Origin: Chloroflexota bacterium
GTDB lineage: Bacteria; Chloroflexota; UBA11872; VXOZ01
Direction of reading: 5' to 3'
DNA length: 5,609 nucleotides
Assembly (NCBI GenBank): GCA_009839775.1
Contig: VXOZ01000252.1
Location: 1-5,609, forward strand
Below, piece after piece: positions 1-4,702 of this stretch. Under the pieces are notes generated by a model that did not search any database, was not told where the DNA came from, and was given only the letters and a program-made list of their open reading frames with translations. Position 1 is the stretch's first letter, and each line of letters starts with the position of its first letter. The translations under genes and the position numbers were made by a program.

Positions 1-519
1 ATCTATCTCTCCTAGAGGTCCCAGAAGTGGTTCTACTGAGAGGAACCGAATCGAGATTGGCGCGTCTCTTAGGTGCTGTATCCTCGCGATCGCTCTGCTG
101 TCCTCGACGGAAACGCCGCACCAGATATGCCGCGGCGCAAGAGTAGATCCGTATCGACGCCGCAAGTAATCCCTCATGAGGGAACTGCGCTTGGTGAGTA
201 TCTGGAAGACATGCCAATCAGCCGTCTCCATAGTATCGAATATGCTATCGATGAATTGTGTTGGAATATCTTTGTGGAATAGGTCGCTCATCGAATTCAC
301 AAAGATCATTCGCCGCCGTTTCCACGAAAGGGGTTGGTATAGCCGCTCCGGGCGGAGCGTAAGATCGAACCCTCTCTCATAGGAATGTCCGGGGGTCCCA
401 CGAAACCGTTCGGCAATGCGCTCAGCGTAGCAGTTATCGCAGCCTCGCGAGACTTTGGTGCAGCCGGTAACGGGGTTCCATGTTGCGTCGGTCCATTCGA
501 TTGCAGATTTGTAGGCCAT
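1..519 (-). CDS. DUF5131 / phage Gp37-Gp68 family three-Cys-motif protein, 3' end cut by window edge
   Basis: The minus strand reads open from ATG at 519 to base 1: 173 codons, no stop. The N-terminus (MAYKSAIEWTDATWNPVTG) is the family's hallmark start. It is followed by a cysteine cluster Cys20-x6-Cys27-x2-Cys30 in GCTKVSRGCDNCYAE, then GFDLTLRPERL (50-60), IFVNSMSDLFH (72-82), FQILTKR (105-111), CGVSVED (134-140) and RFLSVEPLLGP (158-168), all in the expected order. The family (PF07505) is found in phages and bacteria. Its three-Cys cluster has been compared with radical SAM enzymes, which would bind an Fe-S cluster; no reaction is established. The full protein is usually about 230-300 residues, so roughly the last third is missing. 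The ATG is preceded by an AGAGGA ribosome site six bases upstream. A hand count gives about 60% G/C at third positions, lower than the genes to the right, which hints at transfer. The family call is firm; the function is unknown. Confidence 0.93.
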   Translation of the reverse strand, partial: MAYKSAIEWTDATWNPVTGCTKVSRGCDNCYAERIAERFRGTPGHSYERGFDLTLRPERLYQPLSWKRRRMIFVNSMSDLFHKDIPTQFIDSIFDTMETADWHVFQILTKRSSLMRDYLRRRYGSTLAPRHIWCGVSVEDSRAIARIQHLRDAPISIRFLSVEPLLGPLGEID

Positions 520-525
520 ACGCAA

Positions 526-555
526 TCCTCTTTGCGGCAGTATATCATAGCTGCC
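526..555 (-). promoter_or_regulatory. Ribosome site and possible extended -10 promoter of the DUF5131 gene
   Basis: On the minus strand AGAGGA (531-526) lies six bases before the ATG at 519, a good Shine-Dalgarno site that fixes the start. Just upstream, TGATATACT (547-539) matches an extended -10 element (TGnTATAAT with one change). It sits inside a short inverted repeat, GGCAG/CTGCC (536-540 and 551-555, ten bases apart), which could be an operator. No good -35 box is visible. Transcription from here would give a leader of only about a dozen bases. The ribosome site is solid; the promoter and operator are inference. Confidence 0.4.
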
Positions 556-640
556 AGAGCAAGAAATTCAGTCGGATTGATCCTTGGCAACCTCTTTACG
601 GCCGAATCGTGTCGAACGGAGATATAGGCATGTTACTTAA

Positions 641-688
641 ACGCAAAAGCACGCTGGGGTGCAGCGTGCTGCTTACATGCTTTTGCGT
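641..688 (-). terminator. Intrinsic terminator of the tRNA transcript, nested hairpin
   Basis: Read on the minus strand, four bases past the tRNA's CCA end, an eight-base-pair GC-rich stem GCACGCTG/CAGCGTGC (669-662 with 656-649, loop of five) runs directly into TTTTGCGTTT, the form of a Rho-independent terminator. An outer perfect 11-base arm (678-688 with 641-651, TGCTTTTGCGT) encloses it and pairs an A-run with the U-tract, so the structure may also act from the other side. It separates the tRNA unit from the DUF5131 gene, which therefore needs its own promoter. Confidence 0.8.
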
Positions 689-692
689 TGTG

Positions 693-767
693 TGGTGGCG
701 GGGGTGAGACTCGAACTCACAACCTAGGGCTTATGAGTCCCCCGCTCTGCCTTTGAGCTACCCCGCC
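693..767 (-). tRNA. tRNA-Met (anticodon CAT), CCA encoded
   Basis: The minus strand folds as a complete 75-base tRNA. The acceptor stem GGCGGGG/CCCCGCC is perfect, the D arm is GCTC/GAGC, the anticodon loop is CTCATAA with CAT at 735-733, and the T arm is GTGAG-TTCGAGT-CTCAC. Discriminator A is followed by encoded CCA (695-693). The 1-72 pair is G-C, so it is not the initiator, which normally lacks this pair. Positions 4 and 5 are G, unlike the C4/C5 that E. coli TilS uses to choose tRNA-Ile2, so elongator Met is favoured over Ile2. The anticodon stem has one A-G mismatch (31-39). A weak -10-like TAGAAT (800-795) lies upstream, but the gene may instead be read through from the upstream tRNA. 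Confidence 0.92.
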
Positions 768-820
768 GATTGAGCCTGCGCCGGTCACGTGCCGATTCTA
801 CGTGCTTCCGCAATGACGGA

Positions 821-896
821 TCCCCTCACCCCCGTATCATCCGATACTGTGTATCGGCATACGGGGCAGGCTCTAACCCTCTCCCCAAGGAGAGGG
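821..896. repeat. REP-like palindromic element, composite
   Basis: This element lies between the two tRNA genes. Its right end is a perfect eight-base-pair hairpin CCCTCTCC-CCAA-GGAGAGGG (877-896), preceded by CTAA. It resembles the CCCTCACCCTAACCCTCTCCC type of dispersed repeat seen in many bacterial genomes. Its left end, CCCCTCACC (822-830), is separated from the rest by a second long palindrome. That palindrome has outer arms CCCCGTAT/ATACGGGG (830-837 and 859-866) and inner arms CCGATAC/GTATCGG (841-847 and 851-857, loop TGT). No run of T follows either hairpin, so termination is unlikely. Copy number elsewhere cannot be seen here. Confidence 0.6.
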
Positions 897-999
897 AACA
901 AGAGCGGAGGTGAACGCCTGCCGGAATCACGTTGAAAGGTGCTAGGCTGGCCTGCTCGAACACTTGCTTCGCGTGGAGCGTCCGACTGGCACAGACAAG

Positions 1000-1072
1000 T
1001 GGGCCCACCTGGATTCGAACCAGGGACCTTCTCCTTATGAGGGAGCAGCTCTAACCGCTGAGCTATGGGCCC
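1000..1072 (-). tRNA. tRNA with anticodon CAT, probably tRNA-Ile2 (lysidine type)
   Basis: The minus strand folds as a 73-base tRNA. The acceptor stem GGGCCCA/TGGGCCC is perfect, the D arm is GCTC/GAGC, the anticodon loop is CTCATAA with CAT, the variable loop is AGGTC, and the T arm is CCTGG-TTCGAAT-CCAGG with discriminator A. CCA is not encoded: CTTG follows. The anticodon stem has a G-A mismatch at 27-43. CAT is shared by tRNA-Met and the Ile2 species whose C34 is converted to lysidine by TilS. C4-G69 and C5-G68 are present here, and these are the E. coli TilS determinants, so Ile2 is favoured. That rests on E. coli rules, and Met remains possible. Confidence 0.9.
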
Positions 1073-1111
1073 CAGCCACGCTGTATCACGTCATGCGCGT
1101 GACTCACTTGC

Positions 1112-1141
1112 ATTATACGAAGCCGTTCCCAGCAGCGTCAA
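1112..1141 (-). promoter_or_regulatory. Sigma-70-type promoter of the CAT tRNA at 1000-1072
   Basis: On the minus strand TTGACG (1141-1136) and a perfect TATAAT (1117-1112) are 18 bases apart, close to the sigma-70 consensus. Initiation would fall near 1105, giving a leader of about 33 bases before the tRNA 5' end at 1072. A short inverted repeat CGTCA/TGACG (1136-1140 and 1145-1149) overlaps the -35 box and could bind a regulator, but its five-base arms may be chance. With no terminator between the tRNAs, this promoter may serve both. Confidence 0.75.
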
Positions 1142-1149
1142 TTGTGACG

Positions 1150-1517
1150 GGCAGGAGAATTAGTAGATATAGGCCATAACCTTGAAGACCGCGTACCCGC
1201 GGTGGACGTCAACGGACGCGCCTTTTTCCAAGAGAGACTACCGCGCTGCCGCTGATGATTTTGCAAAGTTATCCCGTTTGGTAGAGGATTCCAAAGAGGA
1301 AAGCGGCCGGCATCCGGCACAATCCCTAACGCGCTGGCAAAGACACCGCACGCTAGTCGTCAGCGCGCGGCAAGTGGCGAAACGGTGCGCATGGAGTCGG
1401 GCAGACCGCGCACAGCACCTTGCGCTCATGCTGACAAAGCGAGCGAAACGGGCATATTGGCAAGGGTCTGTGCGTAGCAAGCGATTATAAGAGGCAAAGC
1501 GACCGGGAAATGCCAAG
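1150..1517. other. Gene-free stretch upstream of the MmgE/PrpD gene
   Basis: I see no recognisable gene, RNA or repeat here. An open frame from a TTG codon at 1182 to 1490 could encode 102 residues, but it has no ribosome site and a composition rich in Arg, Ala and Ser with no motif I know. Near the right end, TTATAAG (1485-1491) is a possible -10 box for the gene starting at 1518. No -35 box is correctly spaced: TTGGCA at 1457-1462 is too far away. The divergent layout, with tRNAs leftward and mmgE/prpD rightward, means this stretch should hold the promoter for the rightward genes. Confidence 0.5.
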
Positions 1518-2918
1518 ATGGAACCTGTAGAAACGCTCGTCTCATTCGTGGCCGAACTGCGGTACGAGGACCTGCCGCTAACCACGGTAGAAGCGACCAA
1601 GAGGCAGATCGCTGACGCTTTAGCGTGTGCCCTGGCTGGATCGGCGGCGCCCTTGACCCCGGAAATCGTGGTGCGTCACGTGCAATGGGGCGGCGCGCCC
1701 GAGGCGACGGTGCTTGGATACGGCCACCGCCTGCCCGCGCCCACGGCGGCCTGGCTGAACGCGGCCATGCTCCACGCCCACGACTTCGACGATTCGCACC
1801 GCGCTTCAAATCAGCATATCTACGTGACGCTCCTGCCCGCGGCGCTTGCTACCGCCGAGAGCCTTGACCAGCCGCTTGCGGGACGCGACCTCATCACCGC
1901 CCTCGTCGGCGCGGCAGAGTTGCAGATTCGCCTCGGTCTCTCCGTGCTGCCCCACATGCACGTGGGTTGGCTGCCAACGGCGGTCTTTGGCGGGCTGGGC
2001 GCGGCGGCGGTCAGCGGGAAACTGCTCGGTTTGCCAGCAGAGGGTATCGCGCACGCCGTCGGGCTGGCGTACGCCCAGGCGCAAGGGAACCGGCAGGGGC
2101 TACTGGAAGGAGCTATCGCCAAGCGCCTGACACCGGCGTTCAGCGCGCGGGCGGGGGTGCATGCCGCGGCTCTAGCGGAAATTGGCATCACCGGCCCGCG
2201 CGCGCTTACCACAGGCGCCTTTGGACTCCACGCGCTCTTTGGCGGCGGCAAGGGTGACGCGGCTGTCCTCACGGCAGGACTGGGCGAGCGCTTCGCCGTG
2301 GACGACATCGCCCTAAAGCCGTACCCGTGCTGCCGGGCGGCGCACCGGCCGATAGACATGGCGCTGGAGGCCAAAGCGCAGTTGCAGCCGTTCGATCCGG
2401 CAACCCTCGCCGCCGTGGACGTCTGGCTGCATCCACGCGCACACGCGCTGATCGGTCAGCCCTTCCGCATGCGGCAGAATCCACAGGTGGATGCGCAATT
2501 CAGCGCGCAGTGGACGGTGGCCTTTGCGCTGCTCCACGGCGCGCCCGGGCTGGCGGACTTCGCACCTGAAGCGGTGCGCGCAGCGACGGAGGTACAGTCG
2601 TTGGCCGAGAGGATTCGCGTGCATCGCCTCCCCGACGCTGCACCCGGCACGCATGAGCGCCTCACCCTGCGGCTGCAAGACGGGAGACAGGCAGCTATCA
2701 CGCACACCGACATCAAGGGCGAGCCGAGCCTGCCTCTGACGCGGTCGGAGCGCAAAGAGAAGTTCCTGACATGCGCCGCATACGCCTACCATCCACTGGA
2801 CGAGGAAACGGCAGCAGCCATCTTTACCGATCTTGAACACATCGAGGAGCAAGACGATATCCGTCCGCTCAGCGCGCAGCTTTCACTCGACCCCAACGAT
2901 ATGCCTGCGTGCCAGTGA
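1518..2918 (+). CDS. MmgE/PrpD family protein (2-methylcitrate dehydratase / cis-aconitate decarboxylase superfamily)
   Basis: The protein has 466 residues, normal for the family (about 450-480). Members act in the cytoplasm on tricarboxylic or related acids: PrpD dehydrates 2-methylcitrate, and cis-aconitate decarboxylase makes itaconate. Many bacterial members have unknown substrates. Family marks are an all-helical N-terminal domain (about 1-265) with LHAHDFDDSH (85-94), the KRLTPAFSARAG segment (202-213) and ITGPRAL (224-230). KPYPCCRAAH (267-276), with the conserved His276, then opens the C-terminal alpha/beta domain (to about 430). Two usually conserved histidines look replaced: the common G-[WF]-H-P-T is GWLPT here (Leu152), and KRLH is KRLT (Thr205). 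The start ATG at 1518 has a weak GGGA ribosome site at 1505-1508; the ATG at 1510 is out of frame. A short-chain dehydrogenase follows 178 bases later, perhaps in the same pathway. The family is certain, the substrate unknown. Confidence 0.93.
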   Translation: MEPVETLVSFVAELRYEDLPLTTVEATKRQIADALACALAGSAAPLTPEIVVRHVQWGGAPEATVLGYGHRLPAPTAAWLNAAMLHAHDFDDSHRASNQHIYVTLLPAALATAESLDQPLAGRDLITALVGAAELQIRLGLSVLPHMHVGWLPTAVFGGLGAAAVSGKLLGLPAEGIAHAVGLAYAQAQGNRQGLLEGAIAKRLTPAFSARAGVHAAALAEIGITGPRALTTGAFGLHALFGGGKGDAAVLTAGLGERFAVDDIALKPYPCCRAAHRPIDMALEAKAQLQPFDPATLAAVDVWLHPRAHALIGQPFRMRQNPQVDAQFSAQWTVAFALLHGAPGLADFAPEAVRAATEVQSLAERIRVHRLPDAAPGTHERLTLRLQDGRQAAITHTDIKGEPSLPLTRSERKEKFLTCAAYAYHPLDEETAAAIFTDLEHIEEQDDIRPLSAQLSLDPNDMPACQ

Positions 2919-3084
2919 GTCGGGTCCGTTTGCTGTCACATCCGTCGCAGAGGCGAGTAAGATGGTACCCAGGGCGGCGAGCGAGCGGCGTTCCGTCTGC
3001 TGCGAGAAATAGCACCTAACAGCCTTGCAGAAGGACGATAGGAAGAGTCCCTGGGAAAGAAGCGAAAACGGCACCTTGATGAAT

Positions 3085-3090
3085 AAGGAG
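3085..3090 (+). promoter_or_regulatory. Strong ribosome binding site that decides the dehydrogenase start
   Basis: AAGGAG stands six bases before the ATG at 3097, an ideal Shine-Dalgarno site. It favours 3097 over the in-frame ATG at 3079 and the TTG at 3025, neither of which has such a site. The resulting protein starts MNALDGRRALVTGAG, putting the first beta strand right at the N-terminus as usual for this family. Confidence 0.85.
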
Positions 3091-3096
3091 TTGGAA

Positions 3097-3870
3097 ATGA
3101 ACGCACTCGACGGGCGGCGGGCGTTAGTTACCGGCGCGGGCATTGGCATCGGACAGGGCATTGCGTTGGAGCTTGCCCGCCAGGGGGCGGCGGTGGCGGT
3201 GCACTACTATGCGGATAGCGTGGCCGGCGGGCAGGAGACGGTGGCGGATATAGAGAAGAGCGGCGGCGTGGCCATTCCCATAGAGGCTGACCTGACCGAC
3301 GTTGCCGCGTGCCGTCGCGCCGTGGATGAGGCCGCGACGGGTCTCGGCGGTCTCGACGTTCTCATCAACAACGCCGGTGTCACCGTGGAGACGCCGTTTG
3401 GGGAGACCACCGAAGCGCACTATAACCTGATGTTCGATCTGAACGTGCGGGGGTATTTCTTCTGCGCGCAGCAGGCGCTGCCCCACATGCTGGCGCGCGG
3501 CGGGGGCAGCATCGTCAACATCTCATCAGTGCACGGTTATGCGGGCTATCCGCTGCACGTGGCGTATGCCGGTACGAAGGGCGCCGTAAACGCGCTGACC
3601 CGCACGCTGGCAATCGAGCTCGCGCCGCATGGTGTTCGCGTCAATACGATTGGGCCAGGCCTCATCGAGGTGCCGCGCTACTTCGACAATCCGGCATATA
3701 CCACTGAGAAAGGCGCCCGCCAGGTGCCGTGGGGACGCGTGGGCCGGCCTGCGGACATTGGGAAAGTAGCGGCTTTCTTGGCATGCGACGAAGCCGATTT
3801 CGTTACCGGGCAAGTGATCTACGTGGATGGCGGCACGACGGCGCAGATGGCATTGACTCCGGTTGAGTAG
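3097..3870 (+). CDS. Short-chain dehydrogenase/reductase (classical SDR)
   Basis: A 257-residue soluble NAD(P)-dependent oxidoreductase with every classical SDR landmark. The nucleotide-binding TGAGIGIG lies at 12-19, the adenine-contacting Asp65 in EADLTD, and NNAG at 91-94. The catalytic set is Asn116, Ser144, Tyr157 and Lys161 (Y-A-G-T-K), followed by PG at 187-188. The end of strand two is VAVHYY with no acidic residue, which leans toward NADP(H) rather than NAD, but only weakly. The family interconverts alcohols or hydroxy acids with ketones; 3-oxoacyl-ACP reductase-like and sugar dehydrogenase annotations are typical, and the sequence does not decide between them. It follows the MmgE/PrpD gene on the same strand after 178 bases without a clear terminator, so co-transcription is possible. 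The family and catalytic competence are well supported; the substrate is not. Confidence 0.95.
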   Translation: MNALDGRRALVTGAGIGIGQGIALELARQGAAVAVHYYADSVAGGQETVADIEKSGGVAIPIEADLTDVAACRRAVDEAATGLGGLDVLINNAGVTVETPFGETTEAHYNLMFDLNVRGYFFCAQQALPHMLARGGGSIVNISSVHGYAGYPLHVAYAGTKGAVNALTRTLAIELAPHGVRVNTIGPGLIEVPRYFDNPAYTTEKGARQVPWGRVGRPADIGKVAAFLACDEADFVTGQVIYVDGGTTAQMALTPVE

Positions 3871-3911
3871 ACTGGATCGACACTAATCCCCCCACCCCGG
3901 CTTTCTCCCTA

Positions 3912-3926
3912 GGAAGAAGGTCTTCC
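3912..3926. repeat. Short hairpin after the dehydrogenase gene
   Basis: A six-base-pair stem GGAAGA-AGG-TCTTCC lies 42 bases past the stop codon, within a C-rich stretch. There is no run of T after it, so it is not a convincing intrinsic terminator. It may be part of a dispersed repeat or an mRNA-end structure. Confidence 0.35.
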
Positions 3927-3960
3927 GGCTGCCGGCCTGGGTTGCCAGTGTGGTCGATAG

Positions 3961-4008
3961 AGAGGAAGATGGATTCCGCGCCCCCCGCGCGGGGGCGAGC
4001 TTGCGCGG
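3961..4008 (+). repeat. Inverted repeat copy A, REP-like
   Basis: This block contains GAAGATGGATTCCGCGCCCC (3965-3984) and, after a short GC spacer, GGGGGCGAGCTTGCGCG (3991-4007). The reverse complement of 4604-4650 carries the same order with a single change (CGCGC for CGAGC), a shorter centre and a one-base indel at the left end. It continues into GGAATGACG, like the GGATTCC...GGGAATGACG family of dispersed palindromes. Internal arms (CCCCC/GGGGG and GCGC pairs) allow a hairpin. Confidence 0.7.
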
Positions 4009-4112
4009 GAATGACGAAAGCGAGCCCCCTTCGTCCTGAAAGTAGAACAGACAATGCAGTGTAGCAATAAGGACAGAGCAGCAAAGAAAGTATACGAAAG
4101 GCAGCGGCAGTT

Positions 4113-4523
4113 ATGCCCAAGGGAGAAAAGAAGAGCGTTGAGGAGCCGTCGCCTCGCATTCAGCACTACCGCCGCTTTGCGTGGGCGTTGATGCTGCTTT
4201 GGATCTTCGTATGGAGCATCGTGGGGGTGGGACCTTGGGTAGGCATCCCCGAACTCCCGCAGGATAGTCTGGTTGTCCACTTCATACCGGTGGGCATAGG
4301 GATTGCCGGCGGCATTGCGACCCGCCGTCATCCGCTGGCGGGCGGCGTGTACTGGCTGATTGCAGGCTTCCTGCTCTCTTCACTGCTCGTTGTGCGGATG
4401 CAGAGCGTTGCCGACATGCTCATCTGGTGCTTCGCGGCGCTTCCCGCCCTGGTTACGGGCATTCTCTTCATCGTCAATCTGACGCCGGAAGAGCGCGCCG
4501 AGATACAGAAGCGCAGGCGGTGA
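4113..4523 (+). CDS. Small four-helix inner membrane protein, function unknown
   Basis: A 136-residue protein I do not recognise. It has a charged cytoplasmic-type head (1-21, rich in Lys, Glu and Arg) and then four hydrophobic stretches at about 22-41, 53-69, 75-94 and 101-121. The tail is charged, NLTPEERAEIQKRRR (122-136). The Arg-rich ends and the RRH loop (71-73) between helices two and three suggest both termini and that loop face the cytoplasm. Helix three opens with PLAGGVYWLI; similar P-L-x-GG starts occur in several small multi-helix families of unknown function. There are no catalytic motifs, and only one Cys (106). ATG at 4113 follows AAAGG (4097-4101) at eleven bases, an acceptable but long spacing. 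The gene is isolated: 242 bases from the dehydrogenase and convergent with the nuclease gene, with a repeat copy on each side. Open frame and helices are clear, so a real gene is likely. Confidence 0.75.
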   Translation: MPKGEKKSVEEPSPRIQHYRRFAWALMLLWIFVWSIVGVGPWVGIPELPQDSLVVHFIPVGIGIAGGIATRRHPLAGGVYWLIAGFLLSSLLVVRMQSVADMLIWCFAALPALVTGILFIVNLTPEERAEIQKRRR

Positions 4524-4603
4524 GGCGTCAGATCGGCATTGAGAATGGTTCCTGAGATAACACGCTCACTGGTGTGAGGCGCGATGCATTCCAGGCTGTC
4601 TTT

Positions 4604-4650
4604 TACGCGCAAGCGCGCCCCCGTGTGGGGCGCGGAATCCATCTTCTCTG
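4604..4650 (-). repeat. Inverted repeat copy B, REP-like
   Basis: On the minus strand this reads AGAGAAGATGGATTCCGCGC and then GGGGGCGCGCTTGCGCG, matching copy A at 3961-4008 in opposite orientation. The two copies bracket the small membrane protein gene, with about 600 bases between them. The central loop differs (ACAC here, CCGCGC in copy A), as expected for a diverged palindrome. Confidence 0.7.
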
Positions 4651-4672
4651 CACCGCGCACACGTGGTCAGAA

Positions 4673-4702
4673 CGGGGGACAAGCCCCCGCGCTACGCTTG
4701 TC
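4673..4702. repeat. Overlapping alternative hairpins at the end of the nuclease gene
   Basis: CGGGGG-ACAAG-CCCCCG (4673-4689) forms a six-base-pair stem. GACAAGC (4678-4684) can instead pair with GCTTGTC (4696-4702), which touches the stop codon of the leftward gene. The two foldings exclude each other. No T-run follows on the minus strand, so a terminator role is only possible; it may equally be a dispersed repeat. Confidence 0.45.

Noticed and set aside
306..590. Minus-strand 94-residue frame
   Set aside because: It overlaps the DUF5131 gene in another frame and has no family motif; the DUF5131 reading accounts for the region fully.
73..707. Plus-strand frames at 73-282, 176-382, 385-627 and 480-707
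   Set aside because: They are antisense to the DUF5131 gene or cross the terminator and tRNA; no ribosome sites or recognisable motifs.
964..1179. Plus-strand 71-residue frame containing HLDSNQGPSPYEG
   Set aside because: It is the antisense translation of the tRNA at 1000-1072; peptides of this type are a known annotation artefact.
1182..1490. Plus-strand 102-residue frame from a TTG codon
   Set aside because: No ribosome site, no motif, ends before the MmgE/PrpD gene; composition looks like non-coding GC-rich sequence.
1820..2374. Long minus-strand frame of 184 residues inside the MmgE/PrpD gene, plus similar ones at 2313-2852 and 1426-1809
   Set aside because: Shadows created by GC-rich codons of the sense gene; low-complexity Arg/Ala/Pro content.
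3025..3096. N-terminal extension of the dehydrogenase from TTG 3025 or ATG 3079
   Set aside because: Only ATG 3097 has a properly spaced AAGGAG, and the SDR fold begins right after it.
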